Source: Bacteroidota bacterium (GTDB lineage: Bacteria > Bacteroidota > Bacteroidia > AKYH767-A > 2013-40CM-41-45). Taken from it: a DNA stretch of 64,000 bases. The notes beneath the pieces are model-generated. The model was not told the origin of the DNA, did no database searches, and saw nothing but the letters and a program-made list of their open reading frames with translations. Below are positions 24,030-32,040 of this stretch, piece by piece. The stretch lies in assembly GCA_016720935.1 (NCBI GenBank), contig JADKJP010000007.1:620001-684000 (forward strand), in the 5' to 3' direction. Position 1 is the first letter of the stretch, and the number at the start of each line of letters is the position of its first letter. Made by a program: the position numbers and the translations under genes.

Positions 24030-24110
24030 CATCGCCTTACCGCCATGCGAAATTTTTGTATCTTCGAATAAACCACAAAAGGTCCAGCGGTAAGGCCTGG
24101 ACGTTATGCT
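24022..24110 (+). repeat. attC-like recombination site 16 (short family)
   Basis: Core CGGATAAC, arms CGCCTTACCGCCATGC and GTCCAGCGGTAAGGC, end ACGTTATGC. Crossover is inferred between G24103 and T24104. It has TTA-N19-TATCTTCG (24037-24066), a weak promoter-like motif 101 bases before the next gene. Confidence 0.8.
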
Positions 24111-24166
24111 GCAAACTAAATAGCAAATAAATCAATACAAATAGAAACAAATTTTAAAAATAAAAT

Positions 24167-24796
24167 ATGGAACAATTTTCAAACAAATGGAATGAAAAAT
24201 TAAGCAGGGCATTACCTACTTTATCCATGGTAGCCCCTTTATGCTGGTTTGTGGCAAGCATCGTTTATGTTATAGGTATAGGACGACTGCCGGGAGGGTT
24301 GTCAATTATAAGTTCTCATGAAGGATTTCTAATGACCTTAGGTTCGCCCTTTTTTATAGCCACATTTATTTTCTTAGGACAATCTGTAGCAAGGCAATTT
24401 CCTACGACCGGAATTGTAGTTACAGTACTCGGTTCGCTAGGTGTGACAACCTTGAGCGCCATTTCAGCCTTTAGGTTGTTTGCAACCTCATTTGTTAATT
24501 ATGGCATTGATCCCGATACTATTCTTGGCGCATTTAATGCAGGTTCAAAATTTGACATTGCCTTTGCACTTTTACAAGTCTCAGGATTTTTGAGTTTTAT
24601 TGTAAGTGGTGTGGCCTTTTTGCGTTCAACTACTATACCTAAATGGGTGGGCTTGTTATTAATTGCCAGCATTCCTCTTATGATAACAGGCCAGTTTTTC
24701 GAGTTTAAGAAAGAAATATTCTGGCCTCTTGCTACTTTAAGTTGGGTATTGGCAATATGGGGTCTTGCTAAATCGATGAAAACGAAACATTCATAA
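24167..24796 (+). CDS. Hypothetical six-helix membrane protein
   Basis: A 209-residue protein with about six hydrophobic helices (residues about 18-38, 50-69, 76-100, 128-150, 158-176 and 182-202) and a short basic tail. I cannot assign a family with certainty; the layout is like small DUF-type membrane proteins found in many bacteria. There are no charged residues inside the helices that would point to a transporter. It is the only gene between two attC-like sites. The start ATG 24167 is well placed 60 bases into the cassette. Confidence 0.65.
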   Translation: MEQFSNKWNEKLSRALPTLSMVAPLCWFVASIVYVIGIGRLPGGLSIISSHEGFLMTLGSPFFIATFIFLGQSVARQFPTTGIVVTVLGSLGVTTLSAISAFRLFATSFVNYGIDPDTILGAFNAGSKFDIAFALLQVSGFLSFIVSGVAFLRSTTIPKWVGLLLIASIPLMITGQFFEFKKEIFWPLATLSWVLAIWGLAKSMKTKHS

Positions 24797-24841
24797 ATGC
24801 AAATCCATTCTTTAGACTTTCCTTTATTGAATAAAGTCCGA

Positions 24842-24975
24842 ATGCACAACATCAGCTTGGTAATATGGCGGCTGAACTGCTTCTATGAAACATTTGTGAA
24901 GGGTTCAACAGCTGGAATTCTATTGAGCTTTTGTACTAAAAATCTGCCAAGTCGCCATGCTGAAAATTGAAATGC
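24842..24975 (+). repeat. attC-like recombination site 17 (long family, right core decayed)
   Basis: Starts TGCACAAC. The arms ATCAGCTTGGTAATATGGCG and CTGCCAAGTCGCCATGCTG are complementary. The right end reads AAAATTGAAATG where ACGTTR would be expected, so the crossover sequence appears mutated. This is the first site from the left whose core is clearly damaged. Confidence 0.6.
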
Positions 24976-25046
24976 CATCACTCATAAATTACAAACCTCA
25001 CACGGAAATCATGTTGAAAACAATAAAAGATTTTACCTTCTAAAAA

Positions 25047-25454
25047 ATGAACAGATTTCTCACCTATTTATTCTGGTCCTTACTTATAACACTTGCAGGA
25101 CAGAGCTGTAAAAAAGAAGAAAACCAAACTTCCAGTTGTGCCTTTATCGAAGAGGTTCCACCCCGTTATATGTTTGCACCTGACTCTGTAAAGTCAGATT
25201 CTACAATTACAATTATAGTTTATTACAATAATCCAAAACACTGTCAACATTTCGATTCATTCAGTTCAGTTTCTGTTGACAGTACAGTAAACATTGCTTT
25301 ACAAACTAAAATTGACACTTGCAATTGCACCGACGATTTCGATTTACAAATACCGGTTTTTCATTATAAGGCTCCAAGTTCTCCCGGACATTCAATCATT
25401 TCAATTCACGTAATTGACACATTGTACTATAGGGACACTATTGTTGTCTATTAA
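25047..25454 (+). CDS. Hypothetical lipoprotein
   Basis: A 135-residue product whose N terminus (MNRFLTYLFWSLLITLAGQSCKK) is a lipoprotein signal with the cysteine in AGQSC. The remainder is a small beta-rich domain with paired cysteines (CNC near residue 94), perhaps an immunoglobulin-like fold; no family is recognised. It lies 73 bases before a second lipoprotein gene and may be co-transcribed with it. Together they fill the space between site 17 and the decayed sites at 26176-26414. Confidence 0.65.
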   Translation: MNRFLTYLFWSLLITLAGQSCKKEENQTSSCAFIEEVPPRYMFAPDSVKSDSTITIIVYYNNPKHCQHFDSFSSVSVDSTVNIALQTKIDTCNCTDDFDLQIPVFHYKAPSSPGHSIISIHVIDTLYYRDTIVVY

Positions 25455-25527
25455 CTTCATGGCTGTGTAAAAGAAAATTTAGCAAATTGAGCAAATTAAT
25501 AGTATTAGGACGATACAACAACAACCA

Positions 25528-26163
25528 ATGAACAAACTGAAATTTGTATCAACAATTTTCATATTGATAGGTTTGTTTGCTTGTGAACCACCAATTACTT
25601 TCAACGAACCACAACCTGCAGATACCGGTAATTTGTCTCACTTTCCGATTCGTTTACAAGGAGAATTTTTGAGCCTTGCAGACAATTCAATACTTTTAAT
25701 TAGCGACAAGTTAATTCAAAGAGTTTATGACTATGACCATAAAATTCACCCAAGCCAACTTGATAACTCATCCTATCTCTCAGGTGACACCCTGATAGAC
25801 CTGAATACAAACGAAAAGACTATAATAAAACATGACGGTGACAGTTTAATAACTCATGTCCATTATATTGACACCTTATTTCAAATGAACTACGACAATG
25901 TTGTCAGAAAGTTCAAAGGCTATTACTTTCTAAATACACGCTACGACAAGACAAGTTGGGAAGTGAAAAAAGCTCAGCTATCAAAAGGACAACTTATAAT
26001 AAGTAGTATCTCAACAAAACTTGACATTGATAATTTAAAAGAAATAACAGAAATCCCAACCGATACTGTTCCGCCTTACAAGTTTTCAGCAACAAAAAAA
26101 CAGTTTATAGAATTCAAAAAAAATAATGGGTTTAGAGATAGTGAAACATTTGTTAAACAATAG
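25528..26163 (+). CDS. Hypothetical lipoprotein
   Basis: A 211-residue product with a lipoprotein signal (MNKLKFVSTIFILIGLFACEPP, cysteine in LFAC). The mature part is polar, rich in beta-strand segments such as DSLITHVHYIDTLF and GYYFLNTRYDKTSWEVKKAQL, without a family I can name. It is placed 73 bases after another lipoprotein gene on the same strand, so a two-gene unit is likely. The envelope location follows from the signal; function is unknown. Confidence 0.65.
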   Translation: MNKLKFVSTIFILIGLFACEPPITFNEPQPADTGNLSHFPIRLQGEFLSLADNSILLISDKLIQRVYDYDHKIHPSQLDNSSYLSGDTLIDLNTNEKTIIKHDGDSLITHVHYIDTLFQMNYDNVVRKFKGYYFLNTRYDKTSWEVKKAQLSKGQLIISSISTKLDIDNLKEITEIPTDTVPPYKFSATKKQFIEFKKNNGFRDSETFVKQ

Positions 26164-26175
26164 AAAAACGAATTA

Positions 26176-26414
26176 TTACAACGAATTTGTAATAGGCAGG
26201 GGTTCACTCCGCCCAGACAATTGTGTAGTAAAAGAGTGGGCAGTATTCTAAATGAATTTTCATACCGATGAACAGAAGAATAATTGCGGAAATTAGAGCC
26301 TACAATAATTTGGCGGATTTGGGGTTAAATGAAGCTTTGTTCTTCATATCCAATATGAGGCAGTTTGACAATTTATTGTTTCGAAATCGCCAACTTATTC
26401 TAGACGATAACTGC
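26176..26414 (+). repeat. Decayed attC-like sequences (two remnants)
   Basis: 26176-26245 reads like the left half of a long-family site (ATTTGTAATAGGCAGGGGTT, then CTCCGCCCAGACA, compare 11183-11225). 26308-26412 reads like a whole site (TTGGCGGATTTGGGGTTAAA ... GAAATCGCCAACTTATT) with GATAACTGC at the end, compare 19935-20044. No intact YAAC/GTTR cores are left. No gene lies in this 290-base stretch. Confidence 0.5.
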
Positions 26415-26454
26415 TAAGTGCTAAAAATAAAACGAAATTCTAAAATTAGACCAC

Positions 26455-27150
26455 ATGAAACATTTGCTTTCGATTCTTTTTATTCTACTTGCCAACAATC
26501 TATCAGCTCAAACCAATGATTTCCCAAATGAAAGAAAAATTACCGTTAACGGCGTTGCTTCCGTTCAAATAGAGCCAAGTGAATACATCATTAGCATTAG
26601 AATTCAAGAATACTTTTACCATTCAAGTGAAGACAAAGGAGAAGCCAAAGTAGAATACACTATTGATGCATTAGAAGGGAAATTGAAAGATCTGATTTCA
26701 TCACTCGGATTCAATCTTAAGAATCTTCATTTGGTTGAAATCAGCTCAAACTATAGTAATAGCTATGGAAATGAACGAAAACCATTAATTAGTGAAACAT
26801 TTGAGTATAAACTGGACAATTTTTCAGATGTTGTCAGATTTCTTCAGAATGCAAGAATAAATAGCATTACATCTCTTCAAGTAAGAAGAAAGTATTCAAT
26901 TAAGAAAGAGGAATTGAGAACACAATTATATAAATCTGCTTTAGAAGACGCCAAATCAACTGCTGACAAACTGTTATCAACTATAAACAAATCAACAGGA
27001 GATGTGCTTTTTATTAATGCATCAAACAATCAGATTCAGTATAATCTTGATGAAGAATATCAAAATAACTATAGTAGTGTGAGTACATTCAATCTTAATA
27101 ATAACAAAACGATCTCAATGGGAGTTACCGTAATTTATGGAATAAAGTAA
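26455..27150 (+). CDS. SIMPL-domain (DUF541) periplasmic protein
   Basis: A 231-residue exported protein with signal peptide MKHLLSILFILLANNLSAQ. After it comes ITVNGVASVQIEPSEYIISI, the typical opening of the SIMPL/DUF541 fold, and a C-terminal MGVTVIYGIK strand that closes it. Members include BP26 of Brucella and E. coli YggE. They form periplasmic or envelope assemblies whose biochemical role is not settled, with links to oxidative stress. It is followed after 57 bases by an outer-membrane barrel gene, so an envelope unit of two genes is plausible. Start ATG 26455 is supported by the signal peptide. Confidence 0.8.
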   Translation: MKHLLSILFILLANNLSAQTNDFPNERKITVNGVASVQIEPSEYIISIRIQEYFYHSSEDKGEAKVEYTIDALEGKLKDLISSLGFNLKNLHLVEISSNYSNSYGNERKPLISETFEYKLDNFSDVVRFLQNARINSITSLQVRRKYSIKKEELRTQLYKSALEDAKSTADKLLSTINKSTGDVLFINASNNQIQYNLDEEYQNNYSSVSTFNLNNNKTISMGVTVIYGIK

Positions 27151-27207
27151 GTGTTTGTCAGTGCAAAAAACTCAAGTGGCACTTCCACTTAAGAAAATTG
27201 TATTCTT

Positions 27208-27942
27208 ATGAAAATAATTCTTATTATACTTTTGATGCTTTCCATTCAAGCGCCAGGGCAAGACACAACAACAACTACAACAAAACACAAGTTCTTTATC
27301 GGTCTTAATTTATCACCAGACTATTGCGGACGAGTAATTACTCAAAATGGCAATACTCTTTCAAACGCCAATTGGTCCCGCGTCAAAGCCATGGAAGATT
27401 CAATCTTCAAACCGAAGTTTGGGCACTCATTAGGTATTACATTGGAATATCAGATTGGAAATCGACTGTACTTTGAATCGGGACTGCAATTTTCAAATAA
27501 AGGTTACAAGACTATTCCCATAATGACACTTTATGATCCTTTCAACCCGGATGGTAGTGTAACAGAAGCAACAAACATTATCAGCCACAATTACCTTGAC
27601 TTACCTTTGAAAGTAAAACTATATTTTCTTAAAAATAAATTTCAACTACTGACGAGTGTTGGTGCGACACTAAATTATTTGTTACGAGTAAGTATTAAGA
27701 CAATTCCAACTGTGGAGACTGAAGAATTCAAGGTAGTGACACATATTATTGACTACCCCTACAATAAAATAAATATCTCGCCAACAATAAGCTTTGGAGC
27801 CAAATACAATTTTAATGATAAAATGAATGTACAGGTAGCACCCACATTTCGATACGGACTTTTAAAACTTGATAACAAAGATTACAAGATTGAACATTTG
27901 TGGAGTGCAGGTATAAACATCAATCTCTATTACAAACTGTGA
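27208..27942 (+). CDS. Outer-membrane beta-barrel protein (PorT-like)
   Basis: A 244-residue protein with a signal peptide (MKIILIILLMLSIQAPGQ) and alternating amphipathic strands: HKFFIGLNLSPDYCG, FGHSLGITLEYQIGNRLYFESGLQFSNKG, YLDLPLKVKLYF, SPTISFGAKYNF and IWSAGININLYYKL-like ends. This is the pattern of the small eight-stranded outer-membrane barrels common in Bacteroidota. The terminal aromatic residue rule is roughly met (YYKL). Role unknown. It lies downstream of the SIMPL-domain gene on the same strand. Confidence 0.7.
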   Translation: MKIILIILLMLSIQAPGQDTTTTTTKHKFFIGLNLSPDYCGRVITQNGNTLSNANWSRVKAMEDSIFKPKFGHSLGITLEYQIGNRLYFESGLQFSNKGYKTIPIMTLYDPFNPDGSVTEATNIISHNYLDLPLKVKLYFLKNKFQLLTSVGATLNYLLRVSIKTIPTVETEEFKVVTHIIDYPYNKINISPTISFGAKYNFNDKMNVQVAPTFRYGLLKLDNKDYKIEHLWSAGININLYYKL

Positions 27943-27970
27943 CAGATACGAAAGAAGGGTTTTCCCTCGC

Positions 27971-28080
27971 ATGACATGGCCTTGCTGTCAGGCAAGAAAT
28001 TTATTACCTTGAACAAGCTAAATCCAGCCTCGCAGCATATTGTGGGGCCTTATAGGCTGCGTCAAACCACTGCTGGTCAC
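27971..28080 (+). repeat. Decayed attC-like sequence (short family)
   Basis: CATGACATGGCCTTGCTGTC, AGGCAAGAAATTTATTACCT and TTGAAC reproduce the left half of the short-family sites (compare 14154-14202) with a damaged TAAC core. The right half is altered, although AGCCTCGCAGC / GCTGCG segments can still pair. It also keeps TTG-N20-TACCTTGA. Probably non-functional. Confidence 0.45.
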
Positions 28081-28125
28081 GTAGAAATAGCAAATGGGAG
28101 ATCAATTTAACCTATTATAAATAGC

Positions 28126-28584
28126 ATGAAAAAACTACAATTCAAAGTAACCATTAACGCCCCTGTGAGCAGGATTTATGACCTTATGCTTGGCATCAGC
28201 AACAAATCAACTTACGAGCAATGGACAGCTTTGTTTAACCCGACATCAACCTATGAAGGGACCTGGATAAAGGGAACCAAGATGCTTTTTATTGGTGTAG
28301 ATGAGAATGGAGAAAAGGGAGGTATGGTTTCAAGGATAGTTGATAACATTCCCAACCGCTTTGTTTCGATTCAACATTACGGTCTTTATAAAGCAAACAA
28401 GGAAATTACCGAAGGACCGGAAGTGGAAAAATGGGCTAATGGATATGAAAACTATTCCTTCGAAGAGAACAATGATTCAACGACTCTTACAGTTGACGTG
28501 GATGTCAATAATGACTTTTTGGATTACATGAACGAGACCTATCCTCAAGCTCTTGAAAAGCTGAAAGAACTTTGTGAAAAATAA
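28126..28584 (+). CDS. SRPBCC (START-like) family protein
   Basis: A 152-residue cytoplasmic protein that opens with QFKVTINAPVSRIYDLMLGI, the standard first strand and helix of the SRPBCC/AHSA1 fold, and ends with a long C-terminal helix (NETYPQALEKLKELCEK). The middle holds the curved sheet (GTWIKGTKMLFIG ... NRFVSIQHYGLY). Such proteins bind hydrophobic ligands in a central cavity; the ligand is not predictable. The gene sits between a decayed and a partly decayed attC-like site. Confidence 0.8.
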   Translation: MKKLQFKVTINAPVSRIYDLMLGISNKSTYEQWTALFNPTSTYEGTWIKGTKMLFIGVDENGEKGGMVSRIVDNIPNRFVSIQHYGLYKANKEITEGPEVEKWANGYENYSFEENNDSTTLTVDVDVNNDFLDYMNETYPQALEKLKELCEK

Positions 28585-28635
28585 CAATTTCAGGAATATC
28601 AGAAAATTACAAAGAAATAAACAATGCCTATCACT

Positions 28636-28758
28636 CGAATTAGCAATATGGTGACTGAAGTGATTTCACGAAACATTTGTGAAAAGTTCCATATTAGGAA
28701 TTCTATTGAATTGTAGTGCTAACAATCTACCACATCGCTATACCGAAAAACGTTACAT
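28636..28758 (+). repeat. attC-like recombination site 20 (long family, left core decayed)
   Basis: GCAATATGGTGACTGAAGTG ... CGAAACATTTGTGAA ... ACCACATCGCTATACC aligns with site 17 (24842-24975). The right end ACGTTACATG is intact, with a junction inferred at G28752, but no clear YAAC core remains at the left. Confidence 0.55.
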
Positions 28759-28777
28759 GTAATTTCAAAAACTTCTC

Positions 28778-29497
28778 ATGAACAATAAAAAGAAAATCGT
28801 AACCATTGACAATTATTTAGACACTCATTACATACACAGAAGCAATTGGTTAAGGGCCGCTGTTTTGGGAGCAAACGATGGAATAATATCTATTTCAAGT
28901 CTTGCGATAGGCGTTGCTGCCGCAAGCTCAACAAGGGAACCTATTGTTTTAGCAACAGTCGCCGGACTTGTTGCAGGAGCTTTATCTATGGCTGCTGGTG
29001 AATATGTTTCTGTAAGTTCACAAACAGACACAGAAAAATCAGACATTGAAAGAGAAACTCAGGAACTTAAAGAAATGCCGGAACAAGAGTTAAATATATT
29101 ATCTCAAATTTTTGAGAAGAGAGGACTGAAAAAAGAAACAGCAATGCAAGTAGCCATTGAATTGACGGAGAAAGATTCCCTGGGTGCGCACATTAGAGAA
29201 GAATTGGGTATAAACGAAATTAGTCAGGCAAATCCCATACAAGCAGCAATTGCTTCAGGCGCTTCTTTTTCTGTTGGAGGAGTATTACCTCTTTTGGTAG
29301 TACTTTTTGCACCAATAAAAGGAATGGAATATTGGCTATATGGTTTCACAACATTTTTTTTAATTGTTTTAGGAACAACTGCAGCAAAAACAGGAGGTTC
29401 AAGTATAAAAAAAGCCATTTTACGCATTACTGTCTGGGGGACAATTGCAATGGGTTTGTCAGCACTAGTGGGCTATTTCTTTGGTATTAAAGTATAA
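28778..29497 (+). CDS. VIT1/CCC1-family iron/manganese transporter
   Basis: A 239-residue membrane protein of the VIT family, which moves Fe2+ or Mn2+ out of the cytoplasm. The N-terminal part HYIHRSNWLRAAVLGANDGI and the next two helices (SSLAIGVAAAS, VAGLVAGALSMAAGEYVSVSSQ) contain the family's signature glycines and the methionine/glutamate of the metal path. The middle is a cytoplasmic helical domain (about 85-150) with acidic residues (ERETQELKEMPEQE) that fit the metal-binding domain. Three C-terminal helices complete the fold. It starts 26 bases after the site-20 junction, which is short for a cassette. Confidence 0.88.
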   Translation: MNNKKKIVTIDNYLDTHYIHRSNWLRAAVLGANDGIISISSLAIGVAAASSTREPIVLATVAGLVAGALSMAAGEYVSVSSQTDTEKSDIERETQELKEMPEQELNILSQIFEKRGLKKETAMQVAIELTEKDSLGAHIREELGINEISQANPIQAAIASGASFSVGGVLPLLVVLFAPIKGMEYWLYGFTTFFLIVLGTTAAKTGGSSIKKAILRITVWGTIAMGLSALVGYFFGIKV

Positions 29498-29535
29498 TCT
29501 ATTTGACCGTTATAGAGAAACTGAAATAAAAACTA

Positions 29536-29664
29536 CGCACAATGGCACATTTGCAAGAGGTGGACCTTTGTGCTCTGCAGATAGTTTTGTAGTTAAAGGG
29601 CAGTTCTCCACGTCAACATTTGTGGTGTGTAACCGGCTCATCACAAATCTGCAAACCGTTAATA
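29536..29664 (+). repeat. attC-like recombination site 21 (long family)
   Basis: CGCACAATGGCACATTTGCA ... GTGCTCTGCAGATAGTTTTG ... TCAACATTTGTGGTG ... CACAAATCTGCAAACCGTTA aligns with site 10 (11172-11306). The left core AAC has become AAT. The right end CCGTTAATAG is intact, with the crossover at about G29658. Confidence 0.6.
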
Positions 29665-29701
29665 GAAATTATAAGACAAAACATACTGACAACAAAAGAG
29701 C

Positions 29702-30127
29702 ATGACGGGTTTTAAAATTACAACTGCGGAGAAACAAGAAATAAGATTTGAATTTTACATGGAGCTTGCTCCTGTAACATCAAAGGCCTTTGCTGACATT
29801 TTACCATTCACAAGAACCTTTCATCATGCAAGGGTTTCCGGACAAGAAATTTGGATAGACGATGTACCTCAACTTGACATTATTCAGGAAAACGCATCAG
29901 TATTCACTGAACCGGGCGAAGTTGTTTTTGGTCCAACAAAACCCATCAGGGCAAAAACGGCAAACTGTTTTGGAATTTATTATGGTGAGGGTAAAGGATT
30001 GGACGCTTGTAACATTTTCGCCAGGGTCGTAGATAGTGACAAACAAAAATTGATTGACCTTGGAAATAGTATTTGGAAAAACGGTTCACAAGTATTGACC
30101 CTTTCATTAGTAGACACAATTAAATAA
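29702..30127 (+). CDS. DUF3830 / cyclophilin-like fold protein
   Basis: A 141-residue soluble protein. The order of elements ... FEFYMELAPVTSKAFADILPFTRTFHHARVSG, GEVVFGP, NCFGIYYGEGKG and NIFARVV resembles the DUF3830 branch of cyclophilin-like proteins (compact beta-barrel). The family has no settled activity, and the isomerase catalytic arginine/phenylalanine set of true cyclophilins is not evident. The start ATG 29702 is 44 bases after the upstream site junction. A weak attC-like trace (CGCGCAATACAGCACATACC) follows at about 30155-30175. Confidence 0.6.
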   Translation: MTGFKITTAEKQEIRFEFYMELAPVTSKAFADILPFTRTFHHARVSGQEIWIDDVPQLDIIQENASVFTEPGEVVFGPTKPIRAKTANCFGIYYGEGKGLDACNIFARVVDSDKQKLIDLGNSIWKNGSQVLTLSLVDTIK

Positions 30128-30188
30128 TCGAAATTGCAAGAGCTGTAAGAAATACGCGCAATACAGCACATACCCAAATGAATGGATC

Positions 30189-30675
30189 ATGACACACAAT
30201 AATCTTGACATTAAACTCCGGCCAACAGAAATTGCAGACCTCGACATCTTGTTTCAATTTCAAACGGACAAAGAAGGTGGATACCTGGCTGCATTTATGT
30301 CTAAAGATCCTACAGACAAGTCGGCTTACATTACTAAATACACAAAGTTGCTTGCTGACCCAACAATAAATAACCAAACTATCCTTCTTGACAATACTAT
30401 TGTGGGTAGTGTCGCTAAGTTTGTCATGGAAGGTGATCCAGAAATAACCTACTGGATCGACAGAAAATATTGGGGACAAGGCATTGCGACAAAAGCATTA
30501 TCCCAGCTTCTTGCTATAGAGACCAATAAGACCGATCTTTGGGCGGGTTGCATTTGACAATTTCGGTTCACAAAAGGTTTTAGAAAAATGTGGCTTTATC
30601 AAAATCGGCACCGACAGAGGTTTTGCAAATGCAAGGCAGGCGGAAATAGAAGAATTTATTTATAAGCTTGTCTGA
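30189..30675 (+). pseudogene. GNAT-family acetyltransferase, frameshifted
   Basis: The frame from ATG 30189 carries a GNAT fold: LRPTEIADLDILFQFQ at the start, then NTIVGSVAKFVMEGDPEITYWIDRKYWGQGIATKAL with the Q/RxxGxG/A acetyl-CoA loop (YWGQGIAT). It then stops at 30555-30557. Shifting frame by one base in ACCAATAAGACCG (about 30521-30533) lets the reading continue as RPIFGRVAFDNFGSQKVLEKCGF, the family's last conserved block, to the stop at 30673-30675. So there is a single-base insertion, either a real inactivation or a sequencing slip. The restored protein would have about 162 residues, typical for RimJ-like enzymes. Confidence 0.8.
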
Positions 30676-30738
30676 GAAGGAGCAACAGTAAAAAAGTCAG
30701 GCACATAAAACCTACGGTCAAGCTACCAACCCATTCTT

Positions 30739-31932
30739 ATGACCCCACTCACAAAATCCAGAATAGAATCCATTGATGTAGTACGGGGAATTGCCATGGT
30801 TATTATGGCACTGGACCATGTGAGAGATTTTTTCCATGCAGAAGCATTTACGGATGACCCTTTAAATTTAGCGACCACTACCCCACTTCTCTTCTTCACC
30901 AGATGGATCACTCATTTTTGTGCACCGATATTTGTATTTCTTTCCGGGACATCAATTTACCTTCAAAGCTTACGAAAAACAAAGAAAGAATTAAGTGCTT
31001 TCCTGGTAAAAAGAGGCTTGTGGTTAATTTTTGTTGAGTTCATAATTATTACATTCTCCTGGACTTTTAATCCCGCATACAGTTCCATTTTCCTGCAGGT
31101 GATATGGGCAATAGGCATCAGTATGGTTATTCTGGGCTTACTCATCCGTCTTCCCTATAAAATTATACTGTCACTTGGCTTGCTGATAGTCTTCGGCCAT
31201 AATCTTCTGGATATACCCGAAGCTGCACCTGATTTCAAAACCGGATTTTGGTGGGACTTGATCCATCATGGCAATTGGTCTCCTTACGAATTACTGCCCA
31301 ATCATACTTTCGTCATCATCTATCCATTCCTGGCCTGGACAGGAGTAATGATGCTGGGCTATTGCATGGGTATTTTCTATACGTCAAAATTTACTGCGGA
31401 GAACCGTCAAAAAACAATTTTCAGGATTGGCATTGGACTTATCCTGTTGTTTGTCATACTGCGTTTTATCAATATTTATGGCGCCCCTCATCCCTGGACA
31501 ACACAAAAAAATAGTTTGTATACTTTTCTGTCCTTTCTTAAAATCCACAAATACCCTCCTTCCCTATTGTACCTGTGTATTACAATCGGACCCGCATTGT
31601 TATTGCTCTCAATGGTAGAAAGAATAAAAAATCATCTCACAAACATCCTGGTTGTTTTTGGACGCACAGCATTCTTCTATTATGTTATTCATTTTTTCCT
31701 CTTGCATTTACTTTTAGCTGCTTCATTTTATATACATGGCAATACTACTCAGCAGGCAATCGAGTCATTGCAAAAACTGCCATTCCTTTTTGCAATTCCC
31801 GGACAAGGATTCGGTTTGGCCGAAGTCTATGGCATTTGGGCAGGAGTAATTATAGCTTTGTATCCTTTGTGTAAATGGTACAATGAATATAAAACAAAGA
31901 ACAAAGAAAAGTGGTGGTTGAGTTATTTATAA
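30739..31932 (+). CDS. DUF1624 / heparan-alpha-glucosaminide N-acetyltransferase-like membrane protein
   Basis: A 397-residue membrane protein with about ten helices. The N terminus RIESIDVVRGIAMVIMALDHVRDF is the family signature: the DxxRG and ALDH motifs place the likely active-site histidine in the first helix. Related eukaryotic proteins transfer acetyl groups from cytoplasmic acetyl-CoA to sugars across the membrane; bacterial members are mostly uncharacterised and may acylate envelope glycans. A following FVFLSGTSIYLQS segment and the C-terminal helices fit the family length. A decayed attC-like trace follows at 31962. Confidence 0.8.
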   Translation: MTPLTKSRIESIDVVRGIAMVIMALDHVRDFFHAEAFTDDPLNLATTTPLLFFTRWITHFCAPIFVFLSGTSIYLQSLRKTKKELSAFLVKRGLWLIFVEFIIITFSWTFNPAYSSIFLQVIWAIGISMVILGLLIRLPYKIILSLGLLIVFGHNLLDIPEAAPDFKTGFWWDLIHHGNWSPYELLPNHTFVIIYPFLAWTGVMMLGYCMGIFYTSKFTAENRQKTIFRIGIGLILLFVILRFINIYGAPHPWTTQKNSLYTFLSFLKIHKYPPSLLYLCITIGPALLLLSMVERIKNHLTNILVVFGRTAFFYYVIHFFLLHLLLAASFYIHGNTTQQAIESLQKLPFLFAIPGQGFGLAEVYGIWAGVIIALYPLCKWYNEYKTKNKEKWWLSYL

Positions 31933-31961
31933 TGTTAAAATTCTTATTGACACATTATTTA

Positions 31962-32030
31962 CTCCATAGCCGGCCTTATTGCCGCAAATTTATTGTATCT
32001 TCGAATATATACGCATAACATTTGCCAGAA
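31962..32030 (+). repeat. Decayed attC-like trace
   Basis: CATAGCCGGCCTTATTGCCG then CAAATTTATTGTATCTTCGA and GCATAAC look like the left half of a short-family site (compare 24029-24068) with a displaced core. No right arm is seen. It is the right-most trace of the array that I can find. Confidence 0.4.
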
Positions 32031-32040
32031 TTCCTGACCT

